A DNA stretch of 64,000 nucleotides. Origin: Callaeas wilsoni. Taxonomy: Eukaryota; Chordata; Aves; Passeriformes; Callaeidae. The stretch is from positions 1 through 64,000 of the forward strand of contig VWPU01003133.1 in assembly GCA_013398955.1 (NCBI GenBank), in the 5' to 3' direction. The position numbers and the translations under genes are program-made. How positions within the stretch are numbered: position 1 is the stretch's first letter; the number at the start of each line of letters is the position of its first letter. Shown here one piece after another: positions 38,201-50,600 of this stretch. Under the pieces are notes generated by a model. That model saw only the letters and a list, made by a program, of their open reading frames with translations, made no database searches and was not told the DNA's origin.

Positions 38201-40800
38201 TTGTTGGCATCAGGGAGTTACTTTCCATCGACGTTTGAGCTGAGCAGTTCATTAATGTTCATAGTATCTGTTTGGAAGCAGTCTCGGACTCCTAGGACGT
38301 GTTCCTGGGAGGGAAAAGGCTGAACATTTGTACAAAGCAGCTCCATCACTGGCTGCAAGTCCTGCCACCAGATTTAGGCTTTTCATCTCAAGACGGAGGA
38401 TTCAGTTTATGTATATTCTTAATAAGGAGTTACTATTTGCCCATTAAAGAATTTTAACAGTCTGAGGTCACTCTTCTTAGTTTTTAATTTTTATTTTTTA
38501 TTTGTCACGTGACAGTGAAGAGAAGTTAGGTTCCTGTAGCCTGCAAACCTCTGGAATGTCTCAAAACCACCAGCTGTCATTAAAATGTAGCGCAAAAATT
38601 CTGATTTTATTTCATCTTCAGTGTTGCTCGCCATTTTAGTTTGACCTGTATGGTGCAAGTCTCCTAAGTTTTCCCTAGGCTTCCATGGTTCTGAATATTA
38701 GAGAAAAAAAAAATCAGCTAATGTGATAATATTTAATAAATTATTACATTTATTTACTTTAATATTACTCTTCTAAAGATCTTGCTGTTTAACTTGCCTT
38801 CTTGCAGAACCCCAAGCCTGGGGCAGTGCAGGATGCCAGAGGCTGCTCTGGAGCATTTCTTCTCTGTGGATGTTGGTCTTTCCTTGGGCCCTTCTGCTTT
38901 CCAGCAGTTGTGTTGAGACAATCTCTTCTACAATCTCTTGCAATGCTTTATTTTAATATATCTTCCCTTGTCACTGCAGGACTGAATCCAGCCTCCTGGT
39001 AAGTGATATCTAAATCACTGCTGCGAGGAGAGGATGAAATATGGGCGTGCGAGAGGGGAGACAAGGGATATGACTGAGGAGGAAAAAGTCACAGAGCAAG
39101 AAGAAATATGGACAGGGTGTGTAAAACGGGCTGTGCTCCTCACAGCTGCTGTCACCGCCGTGGTTCAGGTGTGGTTCAGGACGTGTGTGTGGACACGGAT
39201 CTCTGCCTCTTGCCGTGGAACAACGAGAGGATCCGACGGGAGTGTGTGGCTGTGCTGTGCGTGTGCACGTACACGGCGACTCGGGTGCTTATTGCACACA
39301 CAGTGGCACTCTGAAACCGGCTGCAAAGCCGCATTTGTTCGTGCTCAGCAGCTGGCTTTTGCCAGCAGTGATATTCCTGCAGCCTGTACACGGCTGGAAC
39401 ACTTCACTGTGGGTGTGTTCGTGGTGACTGCTCAGCCTGGCGCATTCGGATCTTTGAAAGGGGACAAAAAAGGAGCAGCAGGGATAAGTTGCCTGTTAAG
39501 ATCATCTAGTCCAACCCCTGGTTTTGGGACTAGACTGTCACCTGGCTGAGCGTTAAATAAAACAAGTTTGTGTGACAAGCAAAACTTTGCTCGGTTGAGC
39601 CTGAGCCCAGGGCAGCACATGCTGAGGGACTCGGTGCAAGCACTTCGCTGCTGCCGTAAGAACACACTTTGTGCCGTATTGAAGAGCATCCTGAGTGTAT
39701 TTTTGCTGCCTTCTGTATTCCCATGGGACAACTAGCCCTAAACTCACTGTGCTGGTAGCAGCTTTCTCCTAACTTCAACCTGAATGTATCAGCTTGTGTT
39801 TGTTCATGTGCCAGCCTTGTCCCTGCGCCCAGGCAGCTCTCCTCCCTCTCTCCTCTCCTTCTCCTCTCCCATGTTTGTGGACAGTGATTGCATCTCTGCT
39901 GCTCCATGTTCCATGAGGCTGAGCACACTGGCCCCTCTCCGGCTCCCCAGCTCTGTCAGCAGCCCTTTGCCTCCCAGTTTGCCCCCCAAGTCCATCCCAG
40001 TTGAACACGGGTGACCAAACCCGAACAAAGTGCCCAGATAAGATCTTCCTGGGGCCCTGCACAATGGAAACTTCTGTGAAGCCCAGCCAAGGCATCTGCT
40101 GAGGGGTGAGAGTCTCATTCCTGCAGGATGATACTTTCCTTTGAAATCCGTGTTGCAGCTACCAGTGTTCAGTTACCATAAGCGTTGCTTATTCAAAATT
40201 ATGTTTATCATTGGCTTTGTGCATTTCAATACAACTTCATTTTTTACTGCAAATTCATGACACTTTACAGATCCAACTGAAATCAGTCAAAAAGCTGACA
40301 TTTATCAGATTTCTGCAACCTCTCCGCATTGCTTTTTGTCAGGAAAATCTTTTCCTAGGACTCCACTTGAAACAGGAATGAGTCTTTTAAGTCTCACACC
40401 TCCTGAGGGATTGGCAATAGTAGATCATTTCCTACTCTAAGTCTCCTCGAACCCAAGTTCCTGCGCTCCGTGTGCTGCCTCCCTGCACAGGCAGCCCCAT
40501 CAGCCTTCCGCCAGGTTTAGGTGCTTCAGTAACTCTCACGATTCCCTAAAAAAGTTGTTTTCCTCGAAGCACCCACTGGATCCACCATTGCAGGGCATCC
40601 TTTTTAAGACAAACTGGGGGTGGAGGGAAAAGCAGCATGTGGGTGATCCAGGCCACAGAGGGGAATGGCAGCAGGTCAAGTCAGCGGTGACGTTGCCTTG
40701 TATAAATCAAGAGAGGTGGCAGCTGGGTGTTGCTTGCGAGGAGCAGGAGCAGAGGGATGGCTGCTCGTGGGCCAGGGAGGCTGAGTGGAAAAGGTGTGTC
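35237..40800. other. Intergenic, no gene recognised
   Basis: No coding exon recognised. A possible short CR1 terminus remnant lies near 39495-39530 (AAGATCATCTAGTCCAACCCC), and AT-rich sequence at 38695-38775. The sequence leads into the promoter of the BPI-fold gene. Confidence 0.5.
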
Positions 40801-40817
40801 TGCTTGGCTGCAGCTTT

Positions 40818-40941
40818 TATATAAGGGCCACTTCTTTAATCTCAGCTGTGGGGAGCAAAAGGGACATCGCAGAGTCTTGAGGAGTCCAGAGGAGCCTGAC
40901 TGGAGCCAAGAGCCCATCCCAGCTGGCTGCAGCTGCGTCAG
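40818..40941 (+). promoter_or_regulatory. Likely TATA promoter and non-coding first exon of the BPIFB-like gene
   Basis: A strong TATA box (TATATAAG at 40818-40825) should place the start near 40848-40852. The sequence then runs without an ATG to a good donor, CAG|GTAACA, at 40941/40942. This gives an untranslated exon of about 90 nt. The coding exon at 41553 has a pyrimidine-rich tract and CAG acceptor only ~15-18 bases before its ATG (41533-41537), which is what a downstream second exon would need. TENP shows the same arrangement. Inferred from signals only. Confidence 0.55.
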
Positions 40942-41552
40942 GTAACATCCTCTGAGCACTGGTTGTGTGGTGGCAGGGTGACAGGTGCGGTGGCAGGGTC
41001 CTCACTCTGGAGGTGCTCGACTGCTTTAGTTGGGAATTGTGCTGGGCACCAAGCTCCTGATCACCTCCCTATGTCTGCCATTTCATAATTAAATTTATGT
41101 GAGTAATTATTAAGTTATAACTTCTAGCTAGCTTATTTTTATCACCTGTACTTTAGTTTATTGCTTTTGAAAGGTAGAAGGAACAAGGAGAATCCTCAGA
41201 TGCTTCCCTTGACAAAGCCCCACACCAAAACACCCGTAACTGTGCGTGGCAGGGATACAGAAATAGCTTAAACATCAAGTTTGGTTCCTTTCGTGTGAAC
41301 ATTTTGGACCAGTCACAAGGGACGAGGAAAGGCCTTTTATTGACCCACATGTGGAGTCTGTCCATGTGTGTGGACATGAAGAAGGTTCTGTTGCTCTGGG
41401 TTTCAGCAGTCTCCTTTGATCCAGATAAAAAGTAAAGGAGGGATTCCTTTCTTGACTTCTTTCCGCGTAATGACACTGGGGTCACCTCTGAGAGGCTTTT
41501 TCCTCACTGTCCCCTCTGATGTCTCCCTTGCCAGCAGGGGAATCTTCTGGAG

Positions 41553-41664
41553 ATGATGGTTTTGAAGCTTTTTGGAATCATCTTTTTCTGTGGCCTTCTC
41601 TCGCCCTCGCAGGAAGTCTTGTCTGGCCTGTCGTGTGCCGTTAGCCCGCAGGCGATGCAGAACG
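41553..41664 (+). CDS. BPIFB-like coding exon 1 (residues 1-37, signal peptide)
   Basis: Two tandem ATGs start at 41553 and 41556. The second has the better context (A at -3, G at +4), so the protein may be one residue shorter. A hydrophobic signal sequence is followed by PSQEVLSG. The donor GTAACT starts at 41665 and the exon ends in phase 1. Confidence 0.88.
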
Positions 41665-44600
41665 GTAACTACAGAAAGGCAGGGGTTGTGTTTGCTTTGA
41701 AAGCTCTGTGGGACTGTGATGGGGAGTAAAAATTCCTGAGTGTCTTCATCTTTATTTCATAATTCCTCAGGGCTGCAGACTTTGCTCAGAACCCCTGAGA
41801 GCCATCACCAGATTCATGGGTCAGGGAAATCTCTTCTCCAGAACTGGGGCATGTTTCAGCACCAAGCAGCCACACAGAATTTCAGGGCTAGATCTGGGTT
41901 ATTTCCTCTTTTTCTCTCAGTTTCTCTTTTCCATATTGGAACAACTGATATTTGACAAACAGCTGCTGTGAAGCAGACATGATAATATTTGCAATGTTCA
42001 GGTTTGCTTCAAGTTGCTTCTACTAAAAAACCTAAAAAGCCAAAAGTAAAAACAAACAGGCAAAAATCAACAAATAAAAACCCCTTGAGAAAGGGGAAAT
42101 GAGTTGTGAGTGGAAGCACAGCCTCTGAGTGGGGTCGCTGGTGTTCCTGGCAGTGCACAGCCAAACTGTGACGTTCCAGTTGGAGTCTGGGATATTTTCC
42201 ACTGCTGCCCCTCCTGCTTACTTCACCAAGGGCAGCTTTGGTTTAGTGCATCAAAGTTGTAAAATACCACCCCTATGTGATTGGACTGCATGAAGACAGT
42301 CGATGTCTCCATGAGGAGTTTTGGGGAGTGGAGGAGCTTTGCTGTTCCAGGATGGATCTGCCTGAGTGGGGAGAGGTCACTGCTGCCCGTGCTGGTCCTC
42401 ACGCACAGATGTTTTCCAGTTCTCTCAGATGCCATAATTCATAACGGGCTCATCCACCAGCACCTGCAGGGTCTCGTGGTTCCCAACATCATGGGAGAAG
42501 GGGGTCAGCTGAACTCTCCCACCAGCATCACGGAGTAAGTGCTTCATTGTGAGTGCAGCTTCAGCACCTTCAGTGTCTTCTGAACAAGATGAGCTGAGCT
42601 GCCCCTGGCATGGTTGGCCTGGGCTGTTTTATTGTGATACAGAAATTCTGACCCGAATAGTGTTGTCTGTGTGATAGCAGTGTGGGTGGCAAGGGACACT
42701 GCAGGTTACGGGTGCAGGTGCAGAATGACAGATCTGGTGGTGCTGTTAATGCCTGACAGCACTGAGAGAGGGAAAAGGGACCACAGAGGGAAAAAGCACA
42801 CGGCTCTCCAAAGTCAGCTTCCACCCCAATCTGGTTCTAGGCTGCCTTCTTTTAGTCAGCTGTCTCTTATCCTTTTTCCTCCAGCCAGAGGTGGCTGGGG
42901 TGTTGGGGGTGCCGTAGATTCCTCCCTGGGCACAGCTGCTCAGCTGCTGGAAGGTGTTTTTGGTTTGTGCCAGCCTTTGCTGTTGTTCGCAGCCTGCACC
43001 TCATCAAGGTCCGGGTGCCCAGGCTGTCGGTGGTGCTGCTGCCAGGGATCGGAGTCCAGCTGACCATCGGGGCACAGCTGCAGCTCAGAGGCAACTGGTG
43101 AGTGGGGGATTCAGGATGGATGTTGAGGGAAACCCCTACCCTGACAAGTTTTACATCTCTTAAGGATTTTGAGGTGTTTCTTACCTGTAATAAAGTCACA
43201 GAGCAAAACAGACACCAAATACGACTTGTGGCATTGGTAATAGTCTGCAGGAGATGGAGGAGAAGTCTGTTTCTCCTGGCTTTGGTGAGTTTCTCTGGGT
43301 AGAGGCTGAGAGATGGAATCATCCCATTTGCTTTTTTGCAGCTTGGTTGGCCTGCTCTCAGAACTCATTGATATGTTAGTGGAGGTGAACATTACTGCAA
43401 ACATTAAATGCACAAATTTTGAATCTGGCACGTTCCAGGTTGTCACTGAAGACTGCCTCTGCATTCTTGGGGCCATAAAGATCAAGGTCCTTTCTGGGTA
43501 AGTGCCTGTGGATTTATGTTCCCGTTATGTGCATTCCTCTCCTCTTTATCCAACAATACAGTCTGCCAGGACACAGACGGTGCTCAGCTGACACAGAACC
43601 AGGCCTCAGGGATGGAATCTCTTTCCTACTGCCAATGCCAATTGCTTCAGTGGAATGAGGGTTAATTTGCCTTGTTTGCCTGTGGAAATTTTAAGATCTG
43701 AAGCATGAGGTTTGGTACCTTTCCCAACACACTTTCTCTAGACTTAGCTAGAGAATTGATATCCAAAGGGTAGGAGTAATAGGGCTGGGAGAATTCCAGG
43801 AAAACAGGACCATTACTTTCCCTGTTTTTTTACTCTGCCTTTGGCTGCTGTCCCAGGAGAATGCCGGGCACGTGGAGATTCCCTCTGACTGCTGTGGTTG
43901 TGTTTAATTCCATGCAAATGTCCCATCTCTTGCTCAGTCTTATTAAATTCTTGACAGCAAGGATTTGCTGACTTCATGTATTGATGAACGCAGCAGTACA
44001 TTGATCATGGGAAATATTTTCTTCTATTGCTTTTGAATTACTCACTTTTCAGGTTCATCGAAATTCTCCTAATTAATTTTTGCATTATGCATTATATTTC
44101 AATCAGCGCAGCAGCTGCTTTGAAAAATGCTGTGTGAGTGAACCGAGCAACACGACTCACCTGCTTTAGGGGTCATGTTTTAATTTTAGCAGGATTAAAG
44201 TGATGATTTGCAGGAAGTGAACTCGTGGCGGGGGCAAGGGGAGTGTAGATATACACAATTGACTTAATGGCAGCTTCTCAGATGCATTTGTAGGCAGAAT
44301 TTGGGTATAAATAACAGGTGCTCTATGAATTCCTGCTGTCTGCGTCTTGCCAACTCAACAGTCCAGAAATATATTGATTATCAGACAGAACTGCCTCTGT
44401 GCTGCTGCAGGCATCGCACGTCCTGAGCGAGTTGTTCAGCAGCAGCGTGGAAATGTCACACAGCAGATTTCTCCTCTTGTTATTCCAGATGCAAATTGTT
44501 TGTTCCCAGTAACTAACACGAAGATATTTCCTAACAGCTCCCTCTTCCCTTAACTACACTGCTGATTTAAATACCAGAGGGAGATACCAAACATAAGGTT

Positions 44601-47600
44601 AGACTGTGAGAGGCTCACTCCTTTCATGCGGTGAAAGCTCCCTGAGAGCTGAAGGAAAATTTTCTTCACAGAAAGGGTTGTCAAGCATTGGAACAGGCTC
44701 TCCAGGGAAGTGGTAGAGACACCAGCCCTGGAAGTGCTAAAAAAATGTGGCTATGGCACTTGAAGACATGGTTCAGTGGGGAACATGGTGGTCGTGCAGA
44801 GCTGATGGTTGGACTTGATGATTTTAGATGTCTTTTCCAACCTTAATGATTCTGTGATTCTCAGCAATGAGCCCAATTCTCCCCTCAGTGGGGTAAGTGA
44901 CTCTTTTGTATCTCCAGAAATGATGCTCTGGTGAGCATCAGCCGCAGCACTGGCCCTGAAGGGATGACTGAGTGTTGGAGAATGTAAAGTGAAGGCTGGA
45001 GATCTTTTTGTCTCCTGTCCTGGAGCTTTGTTTGTGCTGATTTGGAGTTTTCTTTTTCTTTCCTTTCCAGCTTACTCACCCTGTCAGTGAATGAGCTGGT
45101 GCTTCGCCAGCTGACAGCGACTCTGCCCGCTTTGGTACGGCTGAGGATTGTCCTCCTTCCACAGCTGAAACACAGAGATATTGGGAAAAACTTGTTACGA
45201 GGTCACAGCAAGATCCACCGTTGCTCTGTGCTGCTGTCCCACATCACTGGCATGTGCCATGGGGTGTCTGTGGGCAGCCTGGCAGCTCCACACGCTGCTG
45301 CCTGTCGGGTGATGCCTCACACATCCCCCAGATCAAAGCGTTCCCCTTCAGTGTGATCCCACAGCTCCAGGGATGCTCCACTGCCCCAAGTCTTTCACAG
45401 CATCCCAGCCATGTCTATTGCCACGCAACTTTTTCCCTGGAGGGGAAAGGAGGGGGTCTGGGCAGGCTGTGGGTGATGGGGGTGAGGAGCGTTGAGCAGT
45501 CGCGTTTCTGCTTTGTGTTGCAGCTCTGTCCCGTGGTCGATATCGTGATGAACCTTGTGAACATCCATCTCCTGAGCACTCTCAATGGTGCGTTGCTTGT
45601 GGAGGGTGAGGCACTGCTTCCCTGTGTTTCCCACAGTGGGAATAAGATCCATTTCCCATGAAGAGTCCCTCAATGCATCAACAGAAGTCCAACACTTCTG
45701 CAGGGCTGTTGTTGAGCCTGGAGTTCACACCCCACCATTCCAATGAACTGCTCCCACCTTGGCCCTCTTCTTCCATTTTTATGCATCACTTTTGGATTTT
45801 TCTTCTTGTTTTTGATGCTCTTTTTGTGCTATATTCTAAAGGCAGATCCCACCAAGCTGAATTTGGAGATGTTCTGGCCTTTTGGAATAGCAGCAAGCAC
45901 TCCTCAGTCCTGAATGCTTGGATCTGTTTGTGGATGTGGGGGCTGGTGGCCTTTGGGGTCAGGGGAAGTTGTGTTGCTGCTGATTTCCTGGTGTTGTAAT
46001 GATCCTTTTCCTGTGTGTAGCGGTGATCCCGGTCGGCACAGCAGGAACAATCCACTACCAGCTGGCCAGCATCCCCTATACCTCTGGCAAGTTCCTTGGG
46101 CTGGATTTAGATGTAAGTTAAACTGGGCAGCAGGACCCTGGCAGCATGCCTGTGTTGCCTTTCAGTGTGCTCACCTCATCCCGTGGGAGCTGTAGAATCC
46201 CACAATGACTTGTCCTCAAAATGCAGCTCCTGAAGTGCTTAGATCTTTATCCAAATCACCACTAAGCGACTGTGCGTGCTTTTCTTCTTCTGCTCTGTGT
46301 GCCAACTTACCCGAGTCTGCCCGAGGCTGTGTCTGTTGGAGGTAGCCGCTGGGATGAGCAGTTCCCTTTCTCGTGGGATGAGAAATTTTCCTCCTCTCCC
46401 TTGTCCTACAGACCTGGTGTTGGTGCTTTTTGCCTTCCCTATTCAGTCTCTGTGCTGGGTGAATGCTAAATCAGGCTAATGGATGTATTTTTTACTTCTG
46501 TCTCACTGTGGGGAAAAAAGACCCCAACAAAAGGCAAACTACTTGCAAACAGGAGAGCTTAAAAAAAAGCAACAGCTGGAGAGAAGCAACTGGGACATGA
46601 GCACTAAAGAGGAGCAGGGGCTGAGAGCAAACACTTCAGCCTGTGAAACTCACGCTGCTGCACTGGCTTTGGTGCAGTGACTTCATCAGGAGGAGCCTTT
46701 GCTCCCCAAGCCCCCCGGATGGTCAGAATCAGTCTCCTTAGCAAACAGTCGGTGTCAGTGTGGGTCTCTGTGGAGCTGGAGGGTGGCTGATGCCTGGCTG
46801 GGTGTGAGAGGTCTGGGGTTGCCGGGTGCAGCATCGTCACCCCTCGGTGCTTGGAGTGAGACCTCAAGGATGAAGTGAAGCAGCGATTTGTAATTTGGAC
46901 AAAGTGTGTTATTAGCTAATAACACCTCAGTTACGCACATTCAGCTTTATCAGCTCCTGTCATCTGTGAAACAGTGAACTCCTCCTGGTCCGGTGCTTTC
47001 CCAAAGCTCTGAGGAGAGAAGGGAGGGCTGTTCATCTGGCACTGGCCCCACACTCCTGTGAGAATCTGAACATGCCTCGAGGCTTTGAGGACTGATATCT
47101 GTGTCACCTCTCTCTGCAGGGTGTGGTGAAGCAGGTGGGAGGCAGCACCATCCCCCACGACTCGTCCCCATCCGCTTTGCCCCCTCTGATGGACAGGCTC
47201 CTGCTCTTGGTGATGCGCCAGAGCTTCCTCAATTCAGTCCTGACCCTCCTGCTCCAGCTGCCACCACAGACCTTCCCCTGCACTCCAGATGCTGTGAGTA
47301 CAGCAGGGCCTGTGTTTCATGCCAGAGCGAGTGACAAGGGACAGGCATCGGCCTGGCCTCGGGTCTGCTCAGGGAGGGCTGTTAGTGCATGTCCCTGGGT
47401 GTGCGCATGTCTGGGTGTCTGGGTGTCTGGGTGTCTGTGTGTGCTCGCTGGCAGGGGCTCGACCCCAGCACTGCCTCCTCCCTGCTCTTCTCAGAAAGCT
47501 GTAATAGCACCTGCACTGCCCAGCTGTGCTCGTCTGTAAGGACACCCCTGGGGACACCTGTTGAGACCAGTTGTGCACTGGTTGTGCCTTGGACTCCTGC

Positions 47601-50600
47601 AGGCTGTGATCCATTTCAAGCAGTCTGCAAAGCGCTGCTGAGAAAAGACACTGCGTGTCCACGGTGCCATTCCCTGGGTGTTTTCTCCTCCTGTGCCTCT
47701 GGTCTCTACTTCCATTGGGAAATGTTAGGGGTCCACACACTGACAGGTGTTGAAAGCCTCTGGAGGACATCACCTTCCATGGCTGGGTGCTATCACCTTA
47801 ACAGCTACCAGGAATCACCCAGACATCTGGGGAACAATGGAGAGGGTGGGAAGCTCAGGGTGCTGTGTAAGGAGGGGCCCTGGCAGGATGGGTGCTGTTG
47901 AAATCAGCTGCAGGGCTCATCGGGGCTGCTGGTGCTTCTGTTCCCACAGTTCTCTGGCGCCAGCCACCTGCGCGAAGCCGTGTGGACCATGGCTCCTGCT
48001 GAGGTGAGGAACTTGTTCTGGCACGAGGGTTTGTGTAAACCTCTCCAGGACACACCTGAATGTGCCATCCTGCTCCTGCCAAAGGTTGCCAGACTTCTGC
48101 TCCCCTCCTCTTGCACCAGCGTGGCCTGACCTGTCCCCCTGCCCAACCAGCTGACGGGAGTGGGTAAAGGGACTGGGGGTTTGCACAGCCCCTGCCCAGT
48201 GCCTGCTCTCCTGTGTGCCATCAGCTGTTCCAGCCTTCTCCTGCTCCCAGAGCAGGGGAAAGTCATCTCCTACAGCTTGCAGGCATTGACATAGAAAGCT
48301 GATAAATATCTCCTGTTTCCTTGTCTGGTATGTCCCATTTCTTGGGCACCCTCTGACACACACAGCTCCCTCTGTGTCCACTTTTCCTTCTTCAGCCCCC
48401 TATGCCCTCGGCATGGAGAGCCAATCTGTGCTGCTGGACCTATTTGCTCTGTAAATTTGGCTTGTCCAGGGTGTGTGTGACCTTGGGGAGGCCCTGTGGA
48501 GCTATGGGGCTGTGAGAGTCTGCCCAAGGATTGCCAGTCCCCTGCCTGGCTGGTGTGTGGGGTGCCAGCAGCCACCTCCATGCGCCCCTAATTCCCACAG
48601 TGCTCCGCCTGCCGTGGGACCAGTCCTCTGAGCATCAAACTGATGTTGAGAGGGAACCCGCTCATCCTCTTGGAAGAAAACAAAGCCAGTGTCAAGCTTT
48701 CAGTCCTGATTCAGCTGTTCAGTAACCACTTAGATGGGTCCATCCTCAACTTCTTGCTGCTGAAGGCCGTAAGTGTGGCTGGAGCTGCCTCTGAGGGGTG
48801 CAGCGTGCAGCCAGCTGGGTGAGTGGTGGCTGGGATGGGGATGTTTCCGTGTGCTGATCCTCTCCCTCTCTGCTTGCAGGACCTTGCTCTGAACGTTCGG
48901 GTGTCGATTGTGGGGGGCAGGCTGGTGCTGCAGCTGGCCCTGGGCAGGTGAGCTGTCCCCTCATGCAGGTGGGGACATTCTCTGTGCTGCAACGTTGGCT
49001 CTGGGGCCCCTGACTTGAAATGTTTGCTGTGTCTGTAAACCAGACATTTCATCTCGTGAATGTGAGAATTTCATACCTGACTGATGGCATGAGGTGGATG
49101 GGGTAGTTCAGGAAGCGTTGCAGCAGTTGGAAAGTTTTAAGAGGCTGGAGCAAAAGTGTGTCAGTTTTATAACAAGGAGGAATGAGGTAACCTGAATAAT
49201 TGTAAGACTGTCAGCTTGACTTTGATCCTGGGCAGTGGCTCGAAATGCCTGATATTGGACATGAATGATAAAGCAGTAAAGGAAAGTGCTGTCATTAATG
49301 CCAGTCATGGTATGATTAAAGATTGGGGAGCATTCCTTATAGCGGGAGGTTTGAGGATTTTGGGCCATTTAGCTTGTCAAAGAGCTGGATTTAGAAGCAA
49401 AATTGGCATAGCTTGTATGCAGCAATATAGGGAACAGAAATGCGTCAAAAGGCTTTTAATTCAATAGACAAGGGTATAACAAGATTCAGTAGAAGTATAA
49501 AAGAGAAATTGAAAGTGGAAATAAAGCATCCATTTTAGGTATGGATAGTCGTGTGATTGCAGTGATAGATGAGGAGCTGTAGCAGGTCCTTAAATCCAGA
49601 CTGGATGCTTTTACATAGAATCACAGAATGGTTTGGGTTGAAAGGGATCTTAAAGATCATCCAGTTTCAGCCCCCCCTTCCACGGGGTTCCAGAAGCTCT
49701 GATCTCAGGTGGCCAGGAGCTGCCTCCTTCCTAAAAGTGAATAATATGTGCAAGGAGAGGGAAGGCACAGCCAGGAACTGTGTGTGCCCTGCTGCAGTGC
49801 TGCATCATTGACAAGCAAATTAAAATTAGGTGAAGCTTTTATTTTCCTGTTTTCTTTTATCTCTTGCAAGGGTGCCAGTCCCTGTTTCTTGTGTTGCAAT
49901 GCAGGTGTCCCTTTGTGGGTCTCTGCCCATGGGCTGAGTAGCCCTGTGCTTGGAGGTGGCCGGGGTCTGGCTGTGAGCTCTGGCCGGTGCCTCGAGTCTG
50001 ACCTGCTGTTTGCTCTCCTTTCCCTGCAGCACTTCCCTCTCCTTGGAGTCTTCTGATGTTGGCATCAGTAATGTAAGTCTCTAACTCCAGTCTGGGCTTT
50101 ACTGGGCAGGGAGAGCAGCCAAGCGTGATGCCCTGTGGCTCCGGGGGAGGGAGGGAGCCAGGCAGTGGCTGGGGATACTGTGATGGATTACCCCTGCTGA
50201 TGGTCAGAGCTGTTAGCTGCTCCGTGGTGTAGGTTGCAGCAATTCCTCTGTTTCTTGGGATTTTTTTCGCCTTCTGCCTTTTCCAATAAAGCAAATGTAA
50301 AGCTGAAATCTGTTTGTTTATTCACCTCTGCTTGGGCAAAGCTCACATTGAGCTGCAGAAGGAGTGTCACTAGGCAGAAGTTTTTCTAAAGGAAGGACTG
50401 AATACAAATTGAAGAAGAAAAGTAGATTCGCTTAAAAGAGAAAAGAGACTGTTTGTTCTTTTGCTGTGTCAGTGGGCAGTGGTTTGCAGTCCCAAGGGTC
50501 TTGCTTGCTGCTGTCACGGGCCAGGCAGCACTGCTCACGTGGTTGTTCTTTCTCTGATTCAGATCTCCATCCTGAAGCCCCACTGCAGCAGTTTGCTTGT

